From contig NZ_LAPT01000076.1 of the NCBI RefSeq assembly GCF_003194385.1, forward strand, positions 1 through 33,508: 33,508 bases of DNA, written 5' to 3'. Shown one piece after another: positions 1 to 7,657 of this stretch. This stretch comes from Pokkaliibacter plantistimulans. GTDB taxonomy: Bacteria > Pseudomonadota > Gammaproteobacteria > Pseudomonadales > Balneatricaceae. Made by a program: the position numbers and the translations under genes. The notes under the pieces were generated by a model, which ran no database searches, was not told the origin of the DNA, and worked only from the letters and a program-made list of their open reading frames with translations. Each line of letters begins with the position of its first letter. The first letter of the stretch is position 1.

Positions 1-48
1 AATCACGAAATACGGATACCCGATTTTTCTTGTTGTGGTCAGAGGCAT
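1..48 (-). CDS. 5' end of an unidentified gene running off the left edge
   Basis: An ATG on the minus strand at 48 is preceded by a strong Shine-Dalgarno (GGGAGGT at about 53-60) with ideal spacing. It opens a frame without stops to the window edge, beginning MPLTTTRKNRVSVFRD. Only 16 codons are visible, so no function can be given. It lies downstream of the terminator at 122-155 and so should be a separate transcription unit. Confidence 0.5.
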   Translation of the reverse strand, partial: MPLTTTRKIGYPYFVI

Positions 49-121
49 ATCGTGACCTCCCTGACAGGGATAGTGATACCACCCCTGCAGGCGTCATGGA
101 ACTGGCACAAGGGACAGCCAG

Positions 122-155
122 CCAAAACAACACTGCCAGGATCAACCTGGCAGTG
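122..155 (-). terminator. Rho-independent terminator
   Basis: A perfect 10-bp inverted repeat (131-140 with 146-155, 5-nt loop) is followed on the minus strand by TTGTTTTGG. It lies about 40 nt after the stop of the lipoprotein gene at 193 and ends that leftward transcript. Confidence 0.75.
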
Positions 156-192
156 AGACACCCTATTACAGTACACACAAGGCTCAGCGACC

Positions 193-771
193 TCAGCCCA
201 GCGCCTTCTTCACCCGGGCTTTCAGGGCCGACTCCAGCTGGCTGACATTGGCACCGGCAGGATTGCGATACGTCATGGTCAGGGCCGCTTTGCCTGACCC
301 CAGCTTGTCGATCACCATATCCAGCACAATGTCCTGACCGCTCACGGTCGCATCACTGCGCATGTGATACGTCACGCCCGGCGTAGCCTCATAACGCCAG
401 CCAGCGTCCTGCATTCTCATACGGGAGGCCAGGTCACCACGGGCAGCCCTCAGCTCCTCTGGGGACTGAAAACCAAACTCTCGTTTCATCCGAATAAACA
501 CCAGATCCACATCCTGATTCACGGCCATACTCACCACATGGCGGCCTTCGGAATAGGGCGCGTTGTTCGGGGCACCCAGGCCGATGCTGCGCGGACCACT
601 GCTATCCGTGGTGGTCCCTGAACTGACAGACACAATCCCAAACGGATCCTTGAAGCAGGTGACGCAGCTGCCATCCTTGGTATACAGATCATTGCAGCCG
701 GCTAACAATCCCACCGATGCCAACACCATCACACCCATCCCTGCCTTCACCCTGGCGGTCATCACACCCAC
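193..771 (-). CDS. Predicted outer-membrane lipoprotein, unknown function
   Basis: A 192-residue protein with a lipoprotein signal peptide: a short basic start, a hydrophobic stretch (VMVLASVGLL) and the lipobox LLAG-C with the lipidated Cys at about residue 26. The mature part carries two further Cys in a CVTC motif, then an alpha/beta-looking domain without a recognised signature. I chose the GTG at 771 because AAGGAG stands 6 nt upstream; an ATG at 762 would be 15 nt from it and an ATG at 795 has no Shine-Dalgarno. It is the last gene before the terminator at 122-155. The family is not recognised. Exclusion or T4SS-associated roles are possible for an ICE lipoprotein, but nothing in the sequence shows this. 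Confidence 0.7.
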   Translation of the reverse strand: MGVMTARVKAGMGVMVLASVGLLAGCNDLYTKDGSCVTCFKDPFGIVSVSSGTTTDSSGPRSIGLGAPNNAPYSEGRHVVSMAVNQDVDLVFIRMKREFGFQSPEELRAARGDLASRMRMQDAGWRYEATPGVTYHMRSDATVSGQDIVLDMVIDKLGSGKAALTMTYRNPAGANVSQLESALKARVKKALG

Positions 772-894
772 GCTGCACTCCTTATTGATTGTCATTGAAT
801 ACACCCAGTTGACCTGCCACAGCCGACTGTCCCTGTCAGTGCCGACCACTGACATCCCCCTTCACCTTACTACTGACGCCGTACTGAGACCGAC

Positions 895-1203
895 TTACTG
901 AGGCCGGCTGGCCATTTCCTGCTCGGTCATGTGCCCTATGGCCATGTCGATAATATTGCGACAGCCACGCCGCTTGGCGGCCTGATAGGCTTCCTCCAGC
1001 GCCACTGTTTCCGACGTGGCCAGCACGGTGACATGCACCACCCCCACTGCCACATCCAGCACGGAGCAGGGGTACTCGTGGCGGTAATCCGGCACCGGGG
1101 GCACCGGGCTGACCTTCTTCACTTCACCTGCAGCGGGTGGCGCCGTGCGCTCACCAAACAACGGCACCACAACACCGGGTCCACCGGGGCGCTTACTCAC
1201 CAT
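895..1203 (-). CDS. Small conserved-looking hypothetical protein
   Basis: About 102 residues. The N-terminal half is Pro/Gly-rich and low complexity. The C-terminal half (roughly residues 45-95) has alternating hydrophobic residues and a helix rich in Ala/Glu, ending in a conserved-looking segment RRGCRNIIDMAIGHMTEQEM, so a small alpha/beta fold is plausible. AAGGAG precedes ATG 1203 by only 3 nt and the following GTG (1200) by 6 nt, so either may be the start. The gene is followed at about 120 nt by the lipoprotein gene in the same direction. No family recognised. Confidence 0.55.
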   Translation of the reverse strand: MVSKRPGGPGVVVPLFGERTAPPAAGEVKKVSPVPPVPDYRHEYPCSVLDVAVGVVHVTVLATSETVALEEAYQAAKRRGCRNIIDMAIGHMTEQEMASRPQ

Positions 1204-1378
1204 CCTCTCCTTATTCAGTTCATGGCCCAGACTCATTCCAGGCCGTTTCAACATGCCCCCGCCACATTGACAGGGCAGGGCAACCCCTCAACAATATTCA
1301 GGGCCAGTCTGCGGCTTGTTGGAAACAGGCAACACAGCAGGTGGCAGGCTGGCACTCGACTTATCCAGGATGGAACCC

Positions 1379-1735
1379 ATGTCCCGCGCTTCTCATCGCT
1401 CTACGACCCGGATGGCCTTTGGCCTTATCCGCTACCTGATCACCATCAAGCAGAGCCCGTACTTTCAGCAGACCCTGCTCAAGGCCCAGTGGCATGGCCA
1501 CCTGATCCTGACCCGGAATCGCGGTGAACGTATCATTATCACCCAACCCGATGGCCACCAGATCATCCTGCTGGTCTACGATGTCAAAGACACCGAATCG
1601 CAGCAGCAGGTATGGATCGGCGTCGAAGCGCCGCGCCATATCGCCATCCGGCGCCCCGAGTGCTACGCCCACCGCAACAGGCAATACCTGAGCCGTCTGG
1701 CCCACACCTTCTGCCACACATCAGCCATCGACTGA
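1379..1735 (+). CDS. CsrA-domain RNA-binding protein with N-terminal extension
   Basis: Residues about 42-97 read as a CsrA/RsmA domain: LILTRNRGERIII at the first strand (compare LILTRRVGETLMI in CsrA), VWIGVEAPRHIAIRR at the later strands (compare VRIGVNAPKEVSVHR), then a C-terminal helix. The Leu/Arg of the first strand and the Arg after the last strand, both used for GGA recognition in CsrA, are kept. The protein is 118 residues against about 60 for CsrA: it has a basic 40-residue N-terminal extension and a loop insertion (DTESQQQ). AGGA stands 8 nt before ATG 1379; ATG 1370 and TTG 1316 are alternatives. It is alone on the plus strand between leftward genes. CsrA proteins bind GGA in leader hairpins and alter translation or stability; ICE-borne homologues are known in Legionella. 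The role here is inferred. Confidence 0.75.
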   Translation: MSRASHRSTTRMAFGLIRYLITIKQSPYFQQTLLKAQWHGHLILTRNRGERIIITQPDGHQIILLVYDVKDTESQQQVWIGVEAPRHIAIRRPECYAHRNRQYLSRLAHTFCHTSAID

Positions 1736-1795
1736 CTGCCTCAGCGCCCCATGACCGTTCCCAGTCATTTCCACACAAAGACTGCCTCAGTCTCC

Positions 1796-1981
1796 CTACC
1801 ACCACGTACTGCCACAGCCAGGCTGGCCTGCCACTGATTCAGCCAGCCTTGTACAGCGGATCCGCACCAAACACTTCTTCAGGTGCCTCTGGCCGCTCGG
1901 CCCGTCATCCCCCGACCCAAGCTGCAACGCATACTCAATCGCTGCCACAGCCGCCTCCACTGTCTCTCTCATCGAGGTCAT
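1796..1981 (-). CDS. Small hypothetical protein translationally coupled to upstream membrane protein
   Basis: A 61-residue frame whose ATG (1981) overlaps the TGA of the preceding gene as ATGA, the arrangement used for translational coupling elsewhere in this element. The N-terminal 20 residues form a probable amphipathic helix (RETVEAAVAAIEYALQL) and the rest is basic with several Cys. No family recognised. Support rests on the coupling overlap and the absence of another gene here. Confidence 0.45.
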   Translation of the reverse strand: MTSMRETVEAAVAAIEYALQLGSGDDGPSGQRHLKKCLVRIRCTRLAESVAGQPGCGSTWW

Positions 1982-2448
1982 GCCTTGTTCGCCTCTGACA
2001 CAGCGGCCCGTTTCAGGCTGGTCATGGGCAGCTTGTCACCGTGCTGGTCCCACCAGCGATCCATTTCCTGTGCAACCCGCTGGGCCACAGGAGACTGCCA
2101 GGGCCGCACTCCCCACCACCCCACGAAGAGCAGGAGGGCACTCCCGATCCAAAAAGCCCCTGCCGTTGCCCAGGTCAACCCGCCTGCTGCCAGCAGTTCG
2201 CCATCAGCAAACAGGGCATCAAGGATCACCAGCCATCCGACCAGCGCGACAGCGTACACCACGCCACAAAGAAACAACCTCAGCATCAGCCACCACACCA
2301 GCGACCCCACCGAATACCATCTCAAGTCACGCCATGCCTGCTGGTAGTGCCATGCCCGGTACGCCTCCCGTTTCTCCCAGAAGTTCTCCGGTGTCACGTC
2401 CTCCAGATTCCGCATGGCCTCATTCACGTCGTTGGTTTCCTGTGTCAT
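1978..2448 (-). CDS. Inner-membrane protein, unknown function
   Basis: About 156 residues. A charged N-terminal region of about 45 residues is followed by two or three hydrophobic segments (around WWLMLRLFLCGVVYAVALVGWLVI and ATAGAFWIGSALLLFVGWW) and an amphipathic C-terminus. AAGGAG lies 10 nt before ATG 2448 and 1 nt before ATG 2457, so 2448 is preferred. It is the first gene of a short leftward unit preceded by one copy of the repeated dyad (2525-2549), which suggests co-regulation with the transfer operons. Not recognised as a named family. Confidence 0.65.
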   Translation of the reverse strand: MTQETNDVNEAMRNLEDVTPENFWEKREAYRAWHYQQAWRDLRWYSVGSLVWWLMLRLFLCGVVYAVALVGWLVILDALFADGELLAAGGLTWATAGAFWIGSALLLFVGWWGVRPWQSPVAQRVAQEMDRWWDQHGDKLPMTSLKRAAVSEANKA

Positions 2449-2524
2449 TCCGATCATTCTCCTTCACTTTGTCACGGACGGTATTCCGCCATCCTGCCAA
2501 AGCCCGGAAGCGGCCACAGCAAAC

Positions 2525-2549
2525 AACCCTCACCACCCCGAAGAGGGTT
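2525..2549 (-). promoter_or_regulatory. Repeated dyad, copy 1 (AACCCT-N13-AGGGTT)
   Basis: Perfect half-sites AACCCT and AGGGTT are separated by 13 bp, followed on the minus strand by GTTTGCTG. It lies 76 nt upstream of the start at 2448 in the intergenic region between divergent genes. The same spacing and downstream extension occur at six other places in the window, so this is a shared cis-element. Confidence 0.6.
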
Positions 2550-2670
2550 TGCACGCGCCGTGGCCATCATCACCCCTGCGACCAAAGGGGGAGAGCAGGG
2601 CGGGAACTGCACTGCAACAATATGATACTCAGCTGTTACATACGTTACGCATTCACCACCGGACGGACCC

Positions 2671-2997
2671 ATGTCACCGAACACCGCACACCCTGCCAGC
2701 CCACCTCAACAGGACGCACAGGACTACACCACCTACCAGGACTGCCTGGAGGCACTGAAGCAGACAACCCTCACACGGGGAATTTACTGGGCCAGCGGAT
2801 GGCTGCTAGTAGCCCTGGTGGTACTGGCCAGAGGGGTACTCTGCGATACAGACGGCGTTAACCTCACCGGTTTCTGGAATGAAGGCAACATTGCCTTACT
2901 GCTGCACGGGGTGGCCATCGCCCACCTAATCCGAACCTACCTGCGTATTACCGAACTGGAGCTACTGCCCAAAGAACAACTGTGCCAGCAGTGTTGA
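2671..2997 (+). CDS. Small membrane protein, unknown function
   Basis: 108 residues with a hydrophilic Pro/Gln-rich N-terminus, one clear transmembrane segment (GWLLVALVVLARGVL, about residues 43-57) and a second moderately hydrophobic stretch (ALLLHGVAIAHLI, about 75-87). The C-terminus is charged and ends CQQC. The Shine-Dalgarno is weak (GGACGGA) but well placed before ATG 2671. It diverges from the leftward 2448 gene; the 220-bp region between them must hold both promoters. It converges with the gene ending at 3022. No family recognised. Confidence 0.6.
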   Translation: MSPNTAHPASPPQQDAQDYTTYQDCLEALKQTTLTRGIYWASGWLLVALVVLARGVLCDTDGVNLTGFWNEGNIALLLHGVAIAHLIRTYLRITELELLPKEQLCQQC

Positions 2998-3021
2998 ACC
3001 TCACCACCGGGGGACGTTCAC

Positions 3022-3945
3022 TCACCCTGTCGGACTGATCAGCCCCTGCGGAATCAACACATCAAACACCTGCTGTTCAAGGCCGCACTGTAGCCCCAGA
3101 TTGACCATGGCCAGTGCCGACAGACAGATATAGGCCTCCTCCTCATCCCGGCCACTGCACAGCGCCCACTGATAATGCACGGCCAGCTGCCCCATCAGAC
3201 CGGCATTAAAGGTGTCCTGATCCTGGTTCAGCACCCCGAGCAGCGCCCAGGCCATGTTCACCAGCCCCTGATAGCAGCCGGACAGGGCCGGATCCCCCGG
3301 CAGTTGCCCCATGCCCAGTTGCAGCACCTGCCGGGCCATGCCCGTATAGCCCGCCAAACAGGCACCCATGGCCTGTAGAAGACTGTCGGCCATACCATCC
3401 AGTACCGGCACCTGATGCGTCAGGCGAGGAGTAGCGGTCGGGTACTGCTGCAGAATCTCCTGCAGTAGCGCACGATCACCGGCAGCCAGCGCGCACACCC
3501 CCAGACGCAGTGCATCACAGGCCGTTGCGCCCTGGATGAGCGCGTCATCAGCCGATGCCGCCTGAGCCATGTGCAGCGGCTGCAAACCATACTGACAGGC
3601 CCGTTGCCAGTAACAGCGGGCCATCTCCCAGTCCCCCATCAACGCAAAGCCGGTCCCCAGGGTTTCCGCATCCAGCGACGTGGCCACGTACAACAATTCC
3701 GGCGCCCCAGGTTCCAGTGCCGCACGGTGCCGGGTCAGCCGTTGCTGAGCCTGACGCAACCACTGCGTCAGCTGGCTGAGAGTAGGGGAGAGACGCAGTA
3801 TTCCTGCCCCCTCCGGTGACGTCGCAGACGACGTTGACCCGGCACCGTCCAGCGACAGCACCGAACGCATCCAGGCAGACAGCGAAGGGGGCTGATCACC
3901 CATAGCAGCAGGAGGAGAGACAAAAGCAGAAGACATAGACACCAT
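3022..3945 (-). CDS. Helical-repeat protein, possibly Imm49-like immunity protein
   Basis: 307 residues, almost entirely predicted helical with Leu/Ala-rich repeats. The order of segments resembles the Imm49 family: a helix with A.DALRLGVCALAAGDRALLQEIL, a second helical pair, then a C-terminal acidic turn and hydrophobic helix, EEEAYICLSALAMVNLGLQ. Imm49 proteins neutralise polymorphic toxins or nuclease effectors. The match is from memory of the family's pattern only; a TPR/SEL1-like helical protein is the main alternative. AGGG precedes ATG 3945 by 6 nt; ATG 3951 is too close to it. It stands alone with its own leader and no toxin gene is visible next to it. Confidence 0.45.
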   Translation of the reverse strand: MVSMSSAFVSPPAAMGDQPPSLSAWMRSVLSLDGAGSTSSATSPEGAGILRLSPTLSQLTQWLRQAQQRLTRHRAALEPGAPELLYVATSLDAETLGTGFALMGDWEMARCYWQRACQYGLQPLHMAQAASADDALIQGATACDALRLGVCALAAGDRALLQEILQQYPTATPRLTHQVPVLDGMADSLLQAMGACLAGYTGMARQVLQLGMGQLPGDPALSGCYQGLVNMAWALLGVLNQDQDTFNAGLMGQLAVHYQWALCSGRDEEEAYICLSALAMVNLGLQCGLEQQVFDVLIPQGLISPTG

Positions 3946-3979
3946 AACCATCCCTGGGCAGTGTGAAAATTAACAACGA

Positions 3980-3997
3980 AGCTGGACGACACCAGCT
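3980..3997 (-). promoter_or_regulatory. Small hairpin in the leader of the 3945 gene
   Basis: Inverted repeat AGCTGG/CCAGCT with a 6-nt loop, 35 nt upstream of the start at 3945. Just upstream lies a short palindromic stretch (ATCGAATCGAT). It could be a leader structure or an operator; there is no T tract for termination. Confidence 0.3.
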
Positions 3998-4085
3998 ATC
4001 GAATCGATTGCCTACTAAGTAACCAGTGACGCCCGGCAGTTCCGGTTTATGACAGGGGGATGTCGCTTTGATGACGAAAGCGAAA

Positions 4086-4196
4086 AAACAGGCAGGTCAG
4101 ACACCCATAAAGACAGGAAAGGCATGGCCACGCTGGATCAGCCACCAACCCTCTGTGCCGTAGCGAGAGTTTGCTATCGCACAGACCTGCCTGTTT
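4086..4196. repeat. 13-bp perfect inverted repeat enclosing a dyad copy
   Basis: AAACAGGCAGGTC at 4086-4098 is the exact reverse complement of 4184-4196. The 85 bp between hold dyad copy 7 (4147-4171). In RNA the arms would close a long stem just upstream of the 4236 gene. Confidence 0.5.
4147..4171 (+). promoter_or_regulatory. Repeated dyad, copy 7 (rightward)
   Basis: AACCCT-N13-AGAGTT (one mismatch in the second half) is followed on the plus strand by TGCTATCG, resembling the downstream extension of the minus-strand copies. It is 64 nt upstream of the plus-strand start at 4236. Its reversed orientation toward a rightward gene supports a directional leader function. Confidence 0.55.
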
Positions 4197-4235
4197 GCCC
4201 ACACTGCCCACATCAACCCCGATCAGGAGACCACC

Positions 4236-4535
4236 ATGTCCGAACTGGACCAGGCCCAACGTAATCCCGCCACTCTGGCAGAATCACCCCTGGCACCGTC
4301 CTCACCGCCCAGCCAATGCTGTGACGAACCCCTGCTGTTTGCCATGCGTGACAACTACCATGCCTTCTCCATGCCCCTGACTACCATCATGGGCTGTGTG
4401 GCCATCGCAGAGGCCCGTGGCATTCTGCCACCGCTGCCGGAGTCCTGGTGGATCGAAGTGCAGAACCAGTATCAGTGGCCGGTAGCACAGTGGCGCCAGG
4501 CAGGCCTGGCCTCACTGGCCCCACCCACGCCCTGA
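4236..4535 (+). CDS. Small hypothetical protein
   Basis: 99 residues with an excellent Shine-Dalgarno (AGGAG, 7 nt before ATG). The N-terminus is low complexity (Pro/Ala/Ser). The core (about residues 35-90) contains LLFAMRDNYHAFSMPLTTI and a Trp-rich segment (SWWIEVQNQYQWPVAQW). There is no signal peptide or membrane segment. It is preceded by dyad copy 7 and a large inverted repeat, and followed within 10 bp by a terminator shared with the convergent T4SS operon. Function unknown; the regulatory site suggests it belongs to the element's co-ordinated programme. Confidence 0.65.
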   Translation: MSELDQAQRNPATLAESPLAPSSPPSQCCDEPLLFAMRDNYHAFSMPLTTIMGCVAIAEARGILPPLPESWWIEVQNQYQWPVAQWRQAGLASLAPPTP

Positions 4536-4545
4536 CCACCAACAA

Positions 4546-4580
4546 CAAAGGGTGACCTGCTCACGCACCGTCACCCTTTG
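4546..4580 (-). terminator. Terminator at the end of the T4SS core operon
   Basis: A perfect 11-bp stem (4546-4556 with 4570-4580, 13-nt loop) lies between the convergent genes ending at 4535 and 4717. On the minus strand it is followed by TTGTTGTTGG. It probably ends leftward transcription of the T4SS operon and may also act on the rightward gene. Confidence 0.65.
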
Positions 4581-4716
4581 CAGCCCCTCCACGTTATCCA
4601 GCCCCTCAAGGCTCTCTGCCAGCCCACCCACTGCCGCAGTCGGGCTGGTGTGCAAACTGCTCCAGCCAGCCGTGCTACGGAGTGACTGCCACTCCTGCCG
4701 ATAGGGCTGCGCACTC

Positions 4717-7641
4717 TCAGTACGGATGGGGATACCAATCCGGTTTTTGCGGCGAATAGATCCCATCCGGGTTTAACTGATGGCAGAGCCGGGCACTCAT
4801 CCCCGCACTGCTGTTTTCCCCCAGACCCCGCGCCTTATCCAGCTTCTGAGCAACCATCAGAGCCGCCTCCAGCTCAGAGACACCGTGCTCATCCATCAAC
4901 CCCTTACGGGCTTTCTTTTCCTCCTTCTCTGTCATCCCCAGCGCCAGATACAAACTGGGCGGGACTGAGCGGAACAGCATCTGCAGATTCTTGCTGAGCA
5001 CCACCCCTTCGGTGTACTTGTGCTTTTCCTTCTGGGCGGACAACACCAGGTGTTTTTGATCGGCACTCAGTGTCTTGAAACGGGCCACCTGCTCCACCTC
5101 GGCAGGCTCCATCACCAGCAGTACCCACCATTCACAGAGGCCCAGCAGTTTCTTGGCAAAATCAGGGAAGTCGTCCATGTTCTGGGTGGCCAGCCACAAC
5201 CAGGCCCCCAGCTTTCGCCACATCTTGCCGATCTTGGCCACATAGGGAGCCAGTAGCGAGTTGACCGTCACAATGTGCGCCTCATCGATGGGCACCACGA
5301 TCTGTCGCCCTGAGAACTGATCACGCTCGGCAATGTTGTTGATGTGGTTGAACAGCGAGATCAGGGCCAGGGACAGCTGCCCCTCGTAGCCTTCACGCGA
5401 CAACGTGGCGAGATCCACCACAGTGACGTCCACCTCTGGCCAGGGCGTCCCCTCCTTGGCAAACATCTCCTCCTCAAACGAGCCCGGTGCGCACATCAGG
5501 TCAAGGGCGTCAGCCATGCCCTCAATGCGCAAGCGGCGAGTCTCTGACTGATCCGGGTCACGTGACATCGCGCGCATCGCCCGCTGCAGATCCGGGGCGG
5601 TCATCTGCCGCTTCTCGGCATACGCCTCTTCGGCAGCCTGCTGAATAGCACGGCGCACAGCAGAACGATCCTGGCGTTTATATTCCCTGATTTCCTGCTC
5701 TTCGCCGCCGGTGATCATCAGTCGTGCTGCGACTTCCATTTCACCCAGCACATCCCGCTGCGCATCGCCTTCGTCATCATCACTGTCGTCAGCCTCATCA
5801 TCGCTGATGTCATCCGGGTCATAGCTTCGGCCTGACTCGAACAACAAATGGCTGTCGGCAAAGGGGTTCAGTCGGACGCCTGAGCCTGGCTTGAGGGACA
5901 CCTTATTGACGCTGAGCCCCAGTGACTGGCAGTAATCCGCAAACAGCCCAAAGCTGTTACCGGCCTCGATCAAAAAGATGCGCGGACGATGGATCGCCAG
6001 TGTCTGTGTCAGCATCGCTACCAGGGTGGCTGACTTACCGGCCCCTGTCGGTCCCAGCAACAGCATGTGTGCGTTTTTTGCCCGATCAGCGGTGGAGAGC
6101 ATATCAAAGGTGAGGGGGCCGCCACCCCGGTTAAACGCCGTGAAACCGGGATTGCCGGTACCGACTGCGCGGCCAAAGATGGGCACAATCGAGGCCAGAT
6201 GATCGAAGTACGCCAGATTGACATACCAGTGCTTGCGGTCCTCTGCAGGCTTATAGTTCATGGGCAACCAGCGCAGATAGCTGTTGAGCGGCGCCACCTC
6301 ATGGCGGGGGTCTACCATCTCAATACCGGCGGTCTGCGTGACGGCAATGATCTGGTTAGTCCGCTCGTTTAGCTGGGCCATGTCCTTGCCGCGCACGTAA
6401 AACGCCAGACTAAACCGGCACATTTTGTCGCCAGCCAGCAGCTTACGCTGCGCCACGTCGCACTCTTTACGTGCCGCTGTTGCATCATTGGAATGGCCGG
6501 ATGAGCTGTCACGGATTTTATCGATATGGGCTTCGATGGAGTCCTGCGGCGTGATCACCATGGTCATTGCCATGATGGTCGACTCCGGCAGTGAATCGAA
6601 CAGCGAATTGACCATGCGGCCACGTCGCAGCTCCGCCGTCAGGATGCCAGGGCGAGGAACCTGCTTGAAGCGGTTCATCATGATCACGCGGTGAGGCATA
6701 CGGTCAAACAGCCACACACCACGCTTAACATCCGACGCCGGATGCGAATACATCAGGCACTCGGCAAAATCATCCAGCAACGGACTGCGCCCCTCGGGGG
6801 GCTCTTCATCGACATAATGTGCCAGGCGTCCCAGTGCCTCCGTATCCCCCTCGGTCAGGGTAGGGCAGGGATTGAACCAGGGCAGCAGCCACTGAAACAC
6901 ACTGCGGCCATCGCAGCGCTGGACATCGATCCCGATGGACTCCAGGTTCGCCACCAGACGGGCACAGGTGTCATTGATGTCCTGTACCGCTGCCTCAAAT
7001 TCCTCCTCGGTCGAGCGGCCCTTGAGGTCAAAGCTCGCCTCAAAACGCCGGTATAACACCAGACGAGTCCGGCGGATCTGACCGCGCCAGGGGTTGCGCG
7101 TCACTGCGGTGTCCTCAAACAGTCCGCCGGGCTTACTGATCCCCCGCAAATGGTTTTCCATCTGCCTGAGATAGGCCTGGGTAAACTCGGTATCCGCAAT
7201 CATGGGATCGATATAGGCATCGAGATGTTCCAGGTACGAGCTAAAGCTGGTTTCATCCTGGCAATACAACTGCACCACCCAGGGCTCCACGTCATGTTCA
7301 TCAAACGACGACTGCAGTACCTGCTGCACCTGAAAACGGACGTTTTCGATAAACGCATCGTCACGTCCTTCGGTGATCACGGGTTTGATCTCAAACACCA
7401 CACCGACAGAACTGCCATCCTCCAGTTCAAACACCTGATGCTTACGGTTGTAATCCACCCAGGGCAGCAGATCGACAAACGAGGCAAACTCCTGCCCCTG
7501 ATTCATAAACGCCCGCTCTTGGGCGATGGTCATGTTCGAGCGCGAAATCCGCTCATGCTGTGACCCGTCCGCAAGGGTCACGACATGCTGACCGTCACCC
7601 TGCAGCGCGAATATGTCCCGCACTTTCTCCATGATGCCCAT
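4717..7641 (-). CDS. Conjugative transfer ATPase, TIGR03744/PFL_4706 type (VirB4/TraC-like)
   Basis: 974 residues, a usual size for the family. This cytoplasmic ATPase energises T4SS assembly and pilus biogenesis. Visible elements: an N-terminal docking region, Walker A GPTGAGKS at about residue 530, Walker B VVPIDEAH at about 785 and an ATQN motif (WLATQNMDDF) typical of VirB4 proteins. After Walker A there is a long acidic linker (DDISDDEADDSDDDEGD) before LGEMEVAARLMITGGEE, a signature I associate with TIGR03744. AGGAG is 6 nt before ATG 7641. It follows the TIGR03751 lipoprotein gene by 16 nt and is the last gene of the operon; in related elements further transfer genes follow, but here a terminator does. 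Confidence 0.93.
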   Translation of the reverse strand: MGIMEKVRDIFALQGDGQHVVTLADGSQHERISRSNMTIAQERAFMNQGQEFASFVDLLPWVDYNRKHQVFELEDGSSVGVVFEIKPVITEGRDDAFIENVRFQVQQVLQSSFDEHDVEPWVVQLYCQDETSFSSYLEHLDAYIDPMIADTEFTQAYLRQMENHLRGISKPGGLFEDTAVTRNPWRGQIRRTRLVLYRRFEASFDLKGRSTEEEFEAAVQDINDTCARLVANLESIGIDVQRCDGRSVFQWLLPWFNPCPTLTEGDTEALGRLAHYVDEEPPEGRSPLLDDFAECLMYSHPASDVKRGVWLFDRMPHRVIMMNRFKQVPRPGILTAELRRGRMVNSLFDSLPESTIMAMTMVITPQDSIEAHIDKIRDSSSGHSNDATAARKECDVAQRKLLAGDKMCRFSLAFYVRGKDMAQLNERTNQIIAVTQTAGIEMVDPRHEVAPLNSYLRWLPMNYKPAEDRKHWYVNLAYFDHLASIVPIFGRAVGTGNPGFTAFNRGGGPLTFDMLSTADRAKNAHMLLLGPTGAGKSATLVAMLTQTLAIHRPRIFLIEAGNSFGLFADYCQSLGLSVNKVSLKPGSGVRLNPFADSHLLFESGRSYDPDDISDDEADDSDDDEGDAQRDVLGEMEVAARLMITGGEEQEIREYKRQDRSAVRRAIQQAAEEAYAEKRQMTAPDLQRAMRAMSRDPDQSETRRLRIEGMADALDLMCAPGSFEEEMFAKEGTPWPEVDVTVVDLATLSREGYEGQLSLALISLFNHINNIAERDQFSGRQIVVPIDEAHIVTVNSLLAPYVAKIGKMWRKLGAWLWLATQNMDDFPDFAKKLLGLCEWWVLLVMEPAEVEQVARFKTLSADQKHLVLSAQKEKHKYTEGVVLSKNLQMLFRSVPPSLYLALGMTEKEEKKARKGLMDEHGVSELEAALMVAQKLDKARGLGENSSAGMSARLCHQLNPDGIYSPQKPDWYPHPY

Positions 7642-7657
7642 GTAGCTCTCCTCGCTA

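Noticed and set aside
1281-1304. An additional dyad-like pair AACCCC...AGGGCC upstream of the CsrA-like gene
   Set aside because: The spacing is 12 rather than 13 and both half-sites have mismatches, so it does not meet the rule the other seven obey.
2765-2790. AACCCT at 2768 inside the 2671-2997 gene
   Set aside because: No matching second half at the 13-bp spacing; it is ordinary coding sequence.
4071-4163. A 30-codon basic frame (MTKAKKQAGQTPIKTGKAWP...) and an overlapping frame from ATG 4124 with two CxxC-like pairs
   Set aside because: Both lie across the inverted repeat and dyad upstream of the 4236 gene, have only weak or poorly spaced Shine-Dalgarno signals and overlap the better-supported start; the region reads more easily as leader DNA.
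4512-4766. An 84-codon minus-strand frame after the ATPase gene
   Set aside because: It runs through the terminator at 4546-4580, overlaps both flanking genes and has no Shine-Dalgarno.
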